Shown piece after piece: positions 10,246 to 20,067 of a stretch of DNA of 64,000 nucleotides. The stretch spans positions 62,001-126,000 of the forward strand of contig JAUZNZ010000001.1 in the NCBI GenBank assembly GCA_030706735.1, given 5' to 3'. The DNA is from Bacteroidota bacterium. Its GTDB lineage: Bacteria > Bacteroidota > Bacteroidia > Chitinophagales > Chitinophagaceae. Position numbers and translations under genes: made by a program. The notes beneath the pieces were generated by a model. It was not told where the DNA came from, ran no database searches, and saw only the letters and a program-made list of their open reading frames with translations. The first letter of the stretch is position 1. Each line of letters opens with the position of its first letter.

Positions 10246-12180
10246 TCAATCGGGGCGTTTACCGTCCAGAAATGTATTAATGGTGCTGATCTCCGTGTTG
10301 TTGTTCTCGTCTGTCTTCACTTCATAGTTGCTGTAGAAATTTTCGACGTTGGAAATGGTGTTGTACAATTCCAGGTTACGGCGGATGTAGGCCGGCACAG
10401 TTTCAAACTCGTTGTTCGGATCGGCGGCGTTGATATTGAACGACAAGTTTCTCAACTTGTTGATCCGCTCTGCCGCCCGGCGTTTGGGATCGTCTGCATC
10501 GTCCTGCTGGGCAGGCTCCTCTGCAGGCCCATTCGCCACCGAAAGAAGGTGAGTCTGGTGGGCCCCAGGCTCATCCGCCGCTGGAATTGTTTCCCTGAAC
10601 ACAAGCTGCATATCGGGTGAGGCATCCTCTTCCCTGGTCGGATCAGATGCAGTCGTGTGGGGGATCGCATCCTTCACTGCTGTGTTGTGTTCCGGGTTGG
10701 ATTGTCGTTCTGTCGTCCACGATTCTTCTGCATAGATATTGGATGGTCTTGCGAGGTATCCTCCCGACGCTGCAGTCGCAGGAGAATGTCTTTCGGCGTC
10801 TTGCGCCATATTCTTTTCCTGTAGTGTCTTATCGGACCCGGACGGTTGCGGCTCTGCGGAGAGAACCCATTCTATCTTCATGGGTCGTTCGTTCTTCTCA
10901 ACCTGACGTTCCGCAGGCGCCGATCCGCTTTCCATTTCAACCAGCCTGGGTTGCAATGCATCCGGCATAGGGGCAAGCGACGCTTGCCCCACTACCGGTG
11001 TTTCCTTTGTTTCAAGCGTGCCCTTTGTGATTTCAGATGATCCGATCAACGTCGGAACTTGTCCGCCAGCCGGCGGAGTTTGTCCGGCTGCAGCCGGATT
11101 GGTAAGGACAGGCCTTTTTTCCGGCTGTTGTTCTCCGCCGGAAAGCGATAGGGTCATGATGATCTTCTCTTCTTTCTTAGGGGTGGATCTGACAGTGGCT
11201 TTTGTAAAGGGATCCTTATGTTCGAAGCCGGTGGCTATCAATGTAATGCCAAGATTTGCGCCAAGGGAGTTGTCATACCCAAGGCCCATGATCACATCGC
11301 TGGCTTCACCGGCCTGACTGAGCAAATAATTTTGGATGATCTCCACCTCGTCCATCGTGAATTCATGTTCCCCCTCACAGGAATTAATATTGATGAGTAT
11401 CCATTTAGCCCCGCGTATATCACTGTCGTTCAATAGCGGAGAATTCAAGGCCTGCTCGATCGCATTCTGTGCGCGTCCTTCTCCCTGAGCCATTCCGCTA
11501 CCGAGAATGGCCACGCCTCCATTTCGCATGACTGTGCAGACATCTGCGAAGTCTACATTGATCTGTCCTGTGCTATTGATGACGTCTGTTATGCATTTGG
11601 CGGCCGTGGCAAGGACATTGTCGGCCATCGCAAACGCCTCTTTCATTTTCAGGTTCCCGAACTGGTGGCGAAGCTTGTCATTACTGATCACCAGCAGCGT
11701 GTCCACGTACTGCTTCATCACCTTGATGCCTTCCTCCGCCTGCATTTGCCTTCTCTTGCCCTCATAGGAGAAAGGTGTCGTGATGATGCCCACCGTAAGG
11801 ATGCCCAGATCCCGGCATATCTTGGAGATGATCGGCGCACCTCCGGTTCCGGTGCCGCCTCCCATGCCCGCCGTGATGAAGACCATCTTGGTATTTACTT
11901 CGAGTATCTGTTTGATCTCTTCGAGGCTCTCCTCGGTGGCCTGCCGGCCAATGTCGGGATTTGCACCCGCCCCAAGGCCCTGGGTGAGATGGGGCCCCAG
12001 CTGCACTTTATTGGGTACCCGGCTTTGCGCGATGGCTTGCGCGTCGGTATTGCAGATAATAAAATTTACGCCCTCTATATTCTGATTGAACATATAGTTC
12101 ACTGCATTGCTGCCGCCACCACCCACGCCAATGACCTTGATGATGGATGATTTTTCTTTCGGTAGATCAAAATGAATCAT
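10246..12180 (-). CDS. ftsZ: Cell division protein FtsZ with long C-terminal linker
   Basis: GMGGGTGTGGAP tubulin signature; Bacteroidetes-type tail VPAYIRRN. Confidence 0.97.
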   Translation of the reverse strand: MIHFDLPKEKSSIIKVIGVGGGGSNAVNYMFNQNIEGVNFIICNTDAQAIAQSRVPNKVQLGPHLTQGLGAGANPDIGRQATEESLEEIKQILEVNTKMVFITAGMGGGTGTGGAPIISKICRDLGILTVGIITTPFSYEGKRRQMQAEEGIKVMKQYVDTLLVISNDKLRHQFGNLKMKEAFAMADNVLATAAKCITDVINSTGQINVDFADVCTVMRNGGVAILGSGMAQGEGRAQNAIEQALNSPLLNDSDIRGAKWILININSCEGEHEFTMDEVEIIQNYLLSQAGEASDVIMGLGYDNSLGANLGITLIATGFEHKDPFTKATVRSTPKKEEKIIMTLSLSGGEQQPEKRPVLTNPAAAGQTPPAGGQVPTLIGSSEITKGTLETKETPVVGQASLAPMPDALQPRLVEMESGSAPAERQVEKNERPMKIEWVLSAEPQPSGSDKTLQEKNMAQDAERHSPATAASGGYLARPSNIYAEESWTTERQSNPEHNTAVKDAIPHTTASDPTREEDASPDMQLVFRETIPAADEPGAHQTHLLSVANGPAEEPAQQDDADDPKRRAAERINKLRNLSFNINAADPNNEFETVPAYIRRNLELYNTISNVENFYSNYEVKTDENNNTEISTINTFLDGKRPD

Positions 12181-12227
12181 AACAATAGGTATTTACAAAA
12201 ACAAAATTGAATTTTGTGATAGAGGCG

Positions 12228-13607
12228 TCAAAGCGCATGGTCTTCTTCCTCTTTGAAGATGTCGATCAACCCATCCTTGAACTTGCCCCAAAAATCCTTT
12301 ATGCCTTTACGGTTCCTTACCTTTTCCTGCTGTTGAAGCATCGCTTGTTCGGGTTCCGGTTCTTCATGACGCGGCTCCATTTTCCTGAGATTTTCGGGCA
12401 CTTCCACCTTTTTGAAATCGGTCTCGAATTGCTTGCGGTTGTGCTCATAATCGCTGTACCCTTTCAGGATGAGCCCGATACAGGTCGAGTAGGTTGGTTT
12501 TGCGAGCTCTTCGATATGTCCGGAAGCGAGATGCTCTGTTGGGTATCCTATGCGGGCGTTCAACCCCGTCACGTATTCCGTGAGCTGTATCAGGTGCCGC
12601 AGTTGAGCGCCGCCTCCGGTCATCACGATGCCGCCATTCAGCATCTTGTTGTCGAGGCCTACCTGCTTAAGGTGGTAGGTCACGAAGTCCATGATCTCGC
12701 TCATGCGCGCCTGTATAATATTCGCCAGGTTCTTCACGCTGATCTCCTTGGCGGGCATTCCGCGCAAACCGGGGATTGTGATATAGGCGTTAGCCTTGGC
12801 CTCATTGGATAATGCGGAACCGAACTGAACCTTCATCTGTTCCGCCTGTGTCTTCAATACGCCGAGCCCGGTCTTGATATCGTTGGTTATGTTCTCGCCG
12901 CCGAAAGGGATCACAGCAGTATGTTTCAGGATCCCCTCGTAGAATACGGCCAGATCGGTGGTACCGCCTCCGATATCCACGATGGCCACCCCCGCTTCCA
13001 GATCCTCCTGTCCCATGACCGCTGCCGCGGAAGCGAGTGGCTGCAGGACGAGATCCTTCGTAAGAAGGCCGCTCTTTTCGACGGCCCGGTTGATATTGCG
13101 GATGGCGTTCTTGTCGCCGGTGATAATATGAAAGTTCGCGCCCACCTTGACGCCGCCATAACCGATGGGGTTGGGTATGTTTTGAAAATTATCTACAGTG
13201 AACTCCTGAGGGATCACATCTATGATCTGGTCTCCTGCCGGAATATAGGTCTTGTACTGGTCGGCCACAAGCTGGTCGATTTCTTTACGCGTGATCTCAT
13301 CGTCGGTGCTTTGCCGGACAATGTCGCCGCGTGTCTGGAGGCTCTTGATATGATGGCCGGCGATTCCCACATAGACCTCGCTGATCTCCAGATTGGGGTT
13401 GGAGCCGTAGCAATTGTCGAGGGCCATCCGGATGGCCTTGATGGTCTCGTCGATATTTAGTACCTGTCCGTGTTTGACCCCATTGGAGTTAGCACGTCCA
13501 AAGCCTAAAATCTCCAGTTTGCCGTATTCATTTTTACGGCCCGCAATGGCTGCGATCTTGGTGGTCCCAATGTCGAGTCCGACGATGATTGGTTGTTCCT
13601 GGTTCAT
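12228..13607 (-). CDS. ftsA: Cell division protein FtsA
   Basis: IVGLDIGTTKIAAIAGR; VDIGGGTTDLAVF; gene order. Confidence 0.97.
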   Translation of the reverse strand: MNQEQPIIVGLDIGTTKIAAIAGRKNEYGKLEILGFGRANSNGVKHGQVLNIDETIKAIRMALDNCYGSNPNLEISEVYVGIAGHHIKSLQTRGDIVRQSTDDEITRKEIDQLVADQYKTYIPAGDQIIDVIPQEFTVDNFQNIPNPIGYGGVKVGANFHIITGDKNAIRNINRAVEKSGLLTKDLVLQPLASAAAVMGQEDLEAGVAIVDIGGGTTDLAVFYEGILKHTAVIPFGGENITNDIKTGLGVLKTQAEQMKVQFGSALSNEAKANAYITIPGLRGMPAKEISVKNLANIIQARMSEIMDFVTYHLKQVGLDNKMLNGGIVMTGGGAQLRHLIQLTEYVTGLNARIGYPTEHLASGHIEELAKPTYSTCIGLILKGYSDYEHNRKQFETDFKKVEVPENLRKMEPRHEEPEPEQAMLQQQEKVRNRKGIKDFWGKFKDGLIDIFKEEEDHAL

Positions 13608-13650
13608 AGTTTGGTTCCTTTGTTTTAGTTGTTTTTATTGTATTGATGAT

Positions 13651-14691
13651 TTAATGTCGATGATCATGTATTACCGGTTGTTGTGTATGAGGGGAAGGTT
13701 GCTGAACGCTGTCGTTCCGGGACGGGATCAGGTCCAACTCCGTCAGGCTCTGCTCGGTCATGGAATTGTGCTCGAGCGGCCGCATGTTCTGCTGACGCAA
13801 TGTATCCGGCTGCAACTGCTGAGCCGCATGGATCAGCTGTCTGATATTGCGCATTCCCAGCACGGAGTCGGTATGCATGCCTTCCTGACCCTTTTTAGTG
13901 GCGATCACCTGCCCCGCATAGCGAACGTCAATGCGTGCATACTTGTCGAGGCCGGCGCGGCTCAGCACCTCCCGATAAAAAATAAACAGACGATGGAATT
14001 TCTGTTCCAGATCGGTCGCATCCCCGAATTCGATCATATGGTCCCCGACGGTGGGCGTCATCATGAACGTCTTTTCCGGCGTTATATCGACCTGCGCGAT
14101 CTGCGACATCCATAGGGGATTGCCAAGAAGGTACATGCTGATTAGCCTGACCTGGCCGGCAAGCAGACTGTCAGCCCCATGCCATTTCCCTTTCAGGTCC
14201 GGGAAGCCGGTGAATACGGGTAATCGGGCGGGCAGACGGCCCGCAACCGGCAGCGGAAAGGCCGTGCTGTCGATGTAAAAACTATACCCGCCAGGGGTGA
14301 ATATCCTGGCAACAGGTTGCCGTTCCATTACGTTGACACGCAGGATACCATTGTTATCAAAGAACAATTCCGCGTCCTGTATCCACGGATTTTTTTCAAG
14401 CGCGGCTTCCATTCGCTTGAGGTCGAATGTCATGATATGCCTGCCCTGCCAATGGGCTGCACCTGCATTGAGGAGGAGCATTTCTATCTCCTTTCTTTCC
14501 AGGAATGGCGAATCAGGCGCCGCTTCCGTGGCGGTCGTCATAGTACCTCCGGCGATATCGATCCGATATCCCTGGCAGGTCTTATTGTTCCTATGGCTGA
14601 TTGCTGCTCCGAGCAGCAGCACCCCAAGAGCGCCGGCAGCAGACCATAGCGTGATAAAAAACCATTTTTTTATGTTCCCTTTCATGCTCAT
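13651..14691 (-). CDS. ftsQ: Cell division protein FtsQ/DivIB-like
   Basis: N-terminal TM, POTRA-like NPWIQDAELFFDNNGILRVNVMERQPVARI, position in dcw cluster. Confidence 0.85.
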   Translation of the reverse strand: MSMKGNIKKWFFITLWSAAGALGVLLLGAAISHRNNKTCQGYRIDIAGGTMTTATEAAPDSPFLERKEIEMLLLNAGAAHWQGRHIMTFDLKRMEAALEKNPWIQDAELFFDNNGILRVNVMERQPVARIFTPGGYSFYIDSTAFPLPVAGRLPARLPVFTGFPDLKGKWHGADSLLAGQVRLISMYLLGNPLWMSQIAQVDITPEKTFMMTPTVGDHMIEFGDATDLEQKFHRLFIFYREVLSRAGLDKYARIDVRYAGQVIATKKGQEGMHTDSVLGMRNIRQLIHAAQQLQPDTLRQQNMRPLEHNSMTEQSLTELDLIPSRNDSVQQPSPHTQQPVIHDHRH

Positions 14692-14819
14692 TTTCTTATT
14701 GAGACCCGCCCAACGGCCCCGCAGGACCGTCAGACGGGTACAAAAGTGCCCGGGTGATTACATCCCGTACACAAGAGGTTCCTGTGGTTCCAAAGCTGTG
14801 CTTACCGGGGAGAAGCCCC

Positions 14820-16190
14820 CTAATTCCCTTCCAATACTTCTTTGACAGGTCCTACCAGCGCGTCAATATCACCCGCACCCGCCGTTATCCATAATTCCAG
14901 CCCCTCCTTCACTTTCCGCCTATCGCGGACATAGTCCAGCAATTGTTCTTTGCTCCCGACCCGGGCCTTACCTTTTTGCATTTTGCCGGCAACCAGTTCA
15001 CTGGTCACTCCTTCGATCGGCCGTTCCCTTGCCGGGTAGACCGGCAACAGGAACACTTGGTCCGCCAGGTCGAGGCTAGCCGCGAAGCCCTCCGCAAAAT
15101 CCCGGGTACGCGTGAACAAATGCGGCTGGAACAATACGGTACATTTCCAACCGGGGAATAACCCTTTCGCCCCGCCAATCAAAGCCCGCAGCTCTTCGGG
15201 GTGATGCGCGTAATCATCGATGAGAACCAGCTCCGGTCTCTTGATGATATATTCAAACCTTCTCTTTACCCCCCTAAATTCAGCTACTGCGTCTCTGATC
15301 CTGTCGCCTTCGATGCCAAGGGCCCGGGCTATGGCGATAGCCGCCGTGACATTCTCTACGTTGTGTAACCCGCCCATATGCAGGACCAGCCCCGGAAGTA
15401 TCCAGTCATTCACGCGTATGTCGAACTGATAGCTGCCGCTGTCCATGTGAATATTCTCCGGATAGGCATCTGCATCCGGCCGCAGGTCGTAAGTCAACCG
15501 TCGATGCGCATGAAGATCGGCTCCCCGCGACAACCCTTGCCTGACCAGCAGCATCCCATCCGGCTTCACCCGGGCCGAGAAATCGACAAATGCCTGCTGT
15601 ACCTCTTCCACTGTACCGTAGATATCCAGGTGATCGGCATCCATGGCCGTGATCACGGCTATATCGGGATTCAGTCTCAGAAAGCTCCGGTCGTATTCGT
15701 CGGCTTCTACCACACAGACCGCGCGCCGGTCGCTCCAGAAATTACTGTTGTAGTTGACCGCTATCCCTCCCAAAAAGGCGTTGCAACCATACCCGCTATG
15801 CCGCAGGATATGCGCTATCATGGCCGTCGTGGTGGTTTTGCCGTGGGTGCCCGCAACACATATATTAAAAGAACTATTGGTGATCGCACCAAGCACATCG
15901 CTGCGTTTCAAGATCATATAGCCGTGCTGCCGGTAATATTGCAGTTCCGAATGCTCCGGCGGCACTGCAGGCGTATATACGATCAACTCCGCATCCTTTG
16001 GCGCCTTATCGATATCCTCTTCATAGTGAACAGCTATACCTTCTTTTTCCAGCTCCCGGGTGAGAGGAGTGTCAGTCCTGTCGTAGCCGTTCACCTCCGC
16101 CCCGTGGAACCGGAAATATCTTGCCAGTGCACTCATTCCGATCCCCCCGATACCGATGAAATAAATTTTTCTAATGCTTTTTATATCCAT
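14820..16190 (-). CDS. murC: UDP-N-acetylmuramate--L-alanine ligase
   Basis: FIGIGGIGMSALARYF; AGTHGKTTTTAMIAHI. Confidence 0.97.
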   Translation of the reverse strand: MDIKSIRKIYFIGIGGIGMSALARYFRFHGAEVNGYDRTDTPLTRELEKEGIAVHYEEDIDKAPKDAELIVYTPAVPPEHSELQYYRQHGYMILKRSDVLGAITNSSFNICVAGTHGKTTTTAMIAHILRHSGYGCNAFLGGIAVNYNSNFWSDRRAVCVVEADEYDRSFLRLNPDIAVITAMDADHLDIYGTVEEVQQAFVDFSARVKPDGMLLVRQGLSRGADLHAHRRLTYDLRPDADAYPENIHMDSGSYQFDIRVNDWILPGLVLHMGGLHNVENVTAAIAIARALGIEGDRIRDAVAEFRGVKRRFEYIIKRPELVLIDDYAHHPEELRALIGGAKGLFPGWKCTVLFQPHLFTRTRDFAEGFAASLDLADQVFLLPVYPARERPIEGVTSELVAGKMQKGKARVGSKEQLLDYVRDRRKVKEGLELWITAGAGDIDALVGPVKEVLEGN

Positions 16191-17269
16191 TTCAATATTT
16201 CCTTTGCAATCGCCTCGTCCGCATCGGTTATCGCCAGCCTGCCGATATTTTCTTTCAGTTCATCTCCAAGGGTCTTATTGCGGGAGAGGGAGATCACCGT
16301 GTGCACCAATTCCTGTCTTGCTTCGCTGTCCCTGACCATAAGGCCTGCCTTTTTGTTTACCAGGTTCATTGCATTTACCGTCTGGTGGTCTTCCGCCGCA
16401 TGGGGAAAGGGTACGAAAACGACCGCCTTCCGCGCCACGCACAATTCGGCGATCGACATGGCGCCGGACCTCGAGATCACCGTATCTGCCGCGGCGTAGG
16501 CATATTCCATTTGCGGGATAAAATCCTTGGTCCAAATCCCGCTTCTGCCTGTGGCAGCCTTTTCCGCCGCTTGTGCAAACGCTTTTCCGGTCTGCCAGAT
16601 CAGTTGAATGCCGTTCTTTTCAAATTCATCCAGGTTTGCGGCAACGGCCTCGTTGATCCCTTTCGCGCCCAGGCTGCCGCCTGTCGAAAGAACGGTGTGA
16701 CGCGAGGGATCGAGCCCAAAGAACCGAATCGCTTCGTCGCGGCTGATACGGTTATTCACGATATTGCTGCGAACCGGGTTGCCAGTGACCTGTATCTTTC
16801 CTGCGGGGAAGAATTTTTCCATGCCGTCGCTCGCCACAAAAATGCGTACGGCTTTCTTGCCCAGCAGAATATTGCTCTTGCCTGCAAAAGAGTTGCTTTC
16901 ATGAATGAAGGTCGGGATGCCCCTGCTTTGCGCGTATCGCAACACCGGGAAGCTCGAATATCCGCCAACGCCCACCACGGCATCAGGCCCGAAGGCTCCG
17001 ATAATTCTGCGAACCTGGAAGAAGCTCTTCAGCAGTTTGAAGGGCAACGAGATATTTTTTATCAAAGAACTTCTGTTAAACCCAGCGATATCGATGCCTT
17101 CGATCCGATAGCCCGCCTGCGGCACTTTCTCCATTTCCATTTTTCCCTTCGCTCCAATGAATAGCATCCCGATCCCGGGGTCCTTTTTTAGCAGCGCATT
17201 GGCGATGGCTATCGCCGGAAAAATGTGCCCGCCCGTACCTCCTCCGGCTATGATAATGCGCTTGCTCAT
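16181..17269 (-). CDS. murG: UDP-GlcNAc:undecaprenyl-PP-MurNAc-pentapeptide GlcNAc transferase
   Basis: IIAGGGTGGHIFPAIAIA; GSLGAKGIN. Confidence 0.97.
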   Translation of the reverse strand: MSKRIIIAGGGTGGHIFPAIAIANALLKKDPGIGMLFIGAKGKMEMEKVPQAGYRIEGIDIAGFNRSSLIKNISLPFKLLKSFFQVRRIIGAFGPDAVVGVGGYSSFPVLRYAQSRGIPTFIHESNSFAGKSNILLGKKAVRIFVASDGMEKFFPAGKIQVTGNPVRSNIVNNRISRDEAIRFFGLDPSRHTVLSTGGSLGAKGINEAVAANLDEFEKNGIQLIWQTGKAFAQAAEKAATGRSGIWTKDFIPQMEYAYAAADTVISRSGAMSIAELCVARKAVVFVPFPHAAEDHQTVNAMNLVNKKAGLMVRDSEARQELVHTVISLSRNKTLGDELKENIGRLAITDADEAIAKEILKWI

Positions 17270-18552
17270 CCCTCCTCCTCATTTATCTCCGGCCTGTCAG
17301 CAAGATCCCGCGCAGGCAAAGTCAGTGCGCCTTCCGCCTGTTCTACATTTCGCGCCACGCTCAGGATGATGCCGATCGCCAGACAGGTGAACAGGAAGGA
17401 ACTCCCCCCCATGCTTACAAGCGGCAGGGTTACTCCTGTAACCGGGAAAAGATTCACGTTCACCGCCATGTTTGCCAATGCCTGAATGACCAGCGTGAAG
17501 CTAAGCCCCAGGGCAAGGAACGCACCAAAGGCAAAAGGACATCTCCTGAAAATGCGAATGCTGCGCAGCAGAAAGACCAGGTAGATGAACGCGATCAATG
17601 CTCCTCCTACCAGGCCATATTCCTCAATGATGATCGCATAAATAAAATCGGAGTATGGATGAGGCAGGAAGTTCCGCTGCTGGCTATTGCCGGGACCCAG
17701 TCCCAGTAGTCCCCCTCTGGCAATGGCGATCTTCGCCTGATCGGTCTGGTAATTATCGTCGCCAGCCTCTTCCTTTCCGCCGTAAATAAATGTTTCCACC
17801 CTGCTGATCCAGGTATCCACCCGTGCAAACAAGCGGGAGCGATTCTCCTTTACCGGTCTTTCCGCGGCACCTCCATCTGAACGGTGGTGGATCATAGCCG
17901 CTCCAACGAGGATGAGCACCGGTATCAGGGCGATACCGATCGTGAGCAGGAGATGTCTCGCCCGCACTCTTCCGATAAACAGCAGCATCAGGCTGATGGC
18001 GCCGGTCAGCAGGGCCGTGGACAAATTTGCCGGAGCGATCAACATGCAGACGACGGCAACCGGCAGGATCACGGGAATGAATCCCTTTCTGAAATCCTTG
18101 ATAGTATCCTGCTTACGGCTTAACAACCGGCTCAGGTACATGAACAGGGCCAGTTTCGCCAGATCTGAACTCTGAAAGGTCAGATTGATGATCGGCAGCC
18201 GTATCCAGCGACTTCCTTCGTTGAGCCTGACGCCAAAGAACAGGGTATAGATCAATAGAGGTATGGATATCAGGAACAATATCTTTGCTACCCTGGAATA
18301 GATCGTATAATTGACCTGGTGGGCAAAATAGATCACCAGGACGCCGACGAGGATAAAGGCGAACTGCTTGAACAGGTAGACCTCGGTATTACCTTTGTAC
18401 ATTTTGTAGGCCAGCAATCCTGTGGAGCTATAAACGGCCAGCAATGATACTACGGCCAGCAGCACCACCGTTGTCCAGATGACCTTGTCGCCCCTGGTCC
18501 TGGACCTCAACCCTCCGAAGGGCATTTTCTCTATCGTAGTCGAATCATTCAT
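17266..18552 (-). CDS. ftsW: SEDS-family cell-wall polymerase FtsW
   Basis: SEDS multi-TM pattern, NVNLFPVTGVTLPLVSMGGSS, cluster position. Confidence 0.95.
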   Translation of the reverse strand: MNDSTTIEKMPFGGLRSRTRGDKVIWTTVVLLAVVSLLAVYSSTGLLAYKMYKGNTEVYLFKQFAFILVGVLVIYFAHQVNYTIYSRVAKILFLISIPLLIYTLFFGVRLNEGSRWIRLPIINLTFQSSDLAKLALFMYLSRLLSRKQDTIKDFRKGFIPVILPVAVVCMLIAPANLSTALLTGAISLMLLFIGRVRARHLLLTIGIALIPVLILVGAAMIHHRSDGGAAERPVKENRSRLFARVDTWISRVETFIYGGKEEAGDDNYQTDQAKIAIARGGLLGLGPGNSQQRNFLPHPYSDFIYAIIIEEYGLVGGALIAFIYLVFLLRSIRIFRRCPFAFGAFLALGLSFTLVIQALANMAVNVNLFPVTGVTLPLVSMGGSSFLFTCLAIGIILSVARNVEQAEGALTLPARDLADRPEINEEEG

Positions 18553-19898
18553 TACAGATCGCGAACCGCCTCTTTGAATTGTTTACCCCTGTCCTCATAA
18601 TTCTTGAACAGGTCAAAACTCGCGCAGGCCGGGCTCAGCAATACCACGTCCCCTTTTGCGGCGAAATGGAATGCTGCCTTTACCGCCTCGTCCGCGCTGC
18701 CCGTATTGACCATCAGGGGCACGTCGTTCCGGAATGCGTCATGAATTTTCCGGTTGTCAACGCCCATGCAGACGATCGCCTTGACTTTTTCCTTGACCAA
18801 TTCCCGGATGAGCGAATAGTCATTGCCTTTGTCCATTCCCCCGAGGATCAAGATGGTCGGCTTGGTCATGCTTTCCAGGGCATACCAGGTACTATTGACA
18901 TTGGTGGCCTTGGAATCGTTAATGAACTCCACTCCGCGAATCGTGCTCACGTATTCCATCCGGTGCTCAAGCGCCTCAAAGCTCTCGATCGCCTCCCTGA
19001 TCTTTTGTTTTCGGATGCCGACGGTGGCTGCCGCGATTCCTGCTGCCATGGTGTTGTATTGATTGTGAATACCTTTGATCGCAAAATCATATATGCTCAT
19101 CTGCAATCGCTCGCTGCCTGCCTCTATGACCATTTGTCCGTTCCTGATGAATCCGCCTTTTTTGGGTTCGTGTTGCATAGTAAATGGTAATGGGTTAGAA
19201 TGAATGGAATATTGGTTTAGCTGTTGTTTGATCACAGGATCGTCTTCGCAATAAATGAAATAGTCCTCTGACGTCTGGTTCATCGTGATCCGGAATTTGC
19301 TGGCGATATAGTTCTCGAACCTGTAATCGTAGCGGTCAAGATGATCTTCGGTGATATTCGTCAGGACAGCGATGTCCGGCCTGAATGTCACAATATCGTC
19401 CAGTTGGAAACTGCTGATCTCAGCCACATACCATTGTTTCGGATCTTCCGCCACCTGTCTGGCGAAGGAATACCCGATATTGCCGACCATCGCACAATCG
19501 AGATCGCCATGCCTGCAAATGTGGTAGGTAAGCGCCGTGGTTGTGCTCTTCCCGTTGCTTCCCGTAATGCCAATGATCTTACTATCCCCTTTGAACCGGT
19601 AGGCAAGTTCTATCTCACCGATCACCGGTATACCCATTTCGCGAAACCTCCCAATCCATTCATTCTTTTCCGGTATGCCCGGACTTTTAACTACCTCGTC
19701 CGCCCTCAGCAAGCCTTGCTCGGTGTGTCCCCCTTCTTCGAATCCGATGGCGTGACTCTCCAATTCCATCCTGTAAGGTTCCTTCAGCTGGCCGCCGTCG
19801 GAAACGAACACGTCATATCCTTTTTGCCTGGCCAGCAACGCCGCGCCGATACCGCTTTCACCTCCGCCCAATATGACCATGCGTTTATTCATCGGCAT
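18552..19898 (-). CDS. murD: UDP-N-acetylmuramoylalanine--D-glutamate ligase
   Basis: ITGSNGKSTTTALTYHI; FINDSKATNVNS. Confidence 0.97.
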   Translation of the reverse strand: MPMNKRMVILGGGESGIGAALLARQKGYDVFVSDGGQLKEPYRMELESHAIGFEEGGHTEQGLLRADEVVKSPGIPEKNEWIGRFREMGIPVIGEIELAYRFKGDSKIIGITGSNGKSTTTALTYHICRHGDLDCAMVGNIGYSFARQVAEDPKQWYVAEISSFQLDDIVTFRPDIAVLTNITEDHLDRYDYRFENYIASKFRITMNQTSEDYFIYCEDDPVIKQQLNQYSIHSNPLPFTMQHEPKKGGFIRNGQMVIEAGSERLQMSIYDFAIKGIHNQYNTMAAGIAAATVGIRKQKIREAIESFEALEHRMEYVSTIRGVEFINDSKATNVNSTWYALESMTKPTILILGGMDKGNDYSLIRELVKEKVKAIVCMGVDNRKIHDAFRNDVPLMVNTGSADEAVKAAFHFAAKGDVVLLSPACASFDLFKNYEDRGKQFKEAVRDL

Positions 19899-20067
19899 TC
19901 AGCTGATTAAATTATTTTCAACCGGGCCCGAAAACCGGTCAACCTGCAAAGGGCGGATCATAGGTTCTTCAAAAGCATGAACTAATACTGCACCACAATT
20001 TCTTCACCGGCAAGGGTCATCGGTTTGTCGGCTTCTACGGGTGGTTTTTCATAAAGGGCAACCTCTT

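Noticed and set aside
15378-16499. 373-aa plus-strand ORF over murC/murG
   Set aside because: Antisense to two conserved genes and spans their junction; spurious.
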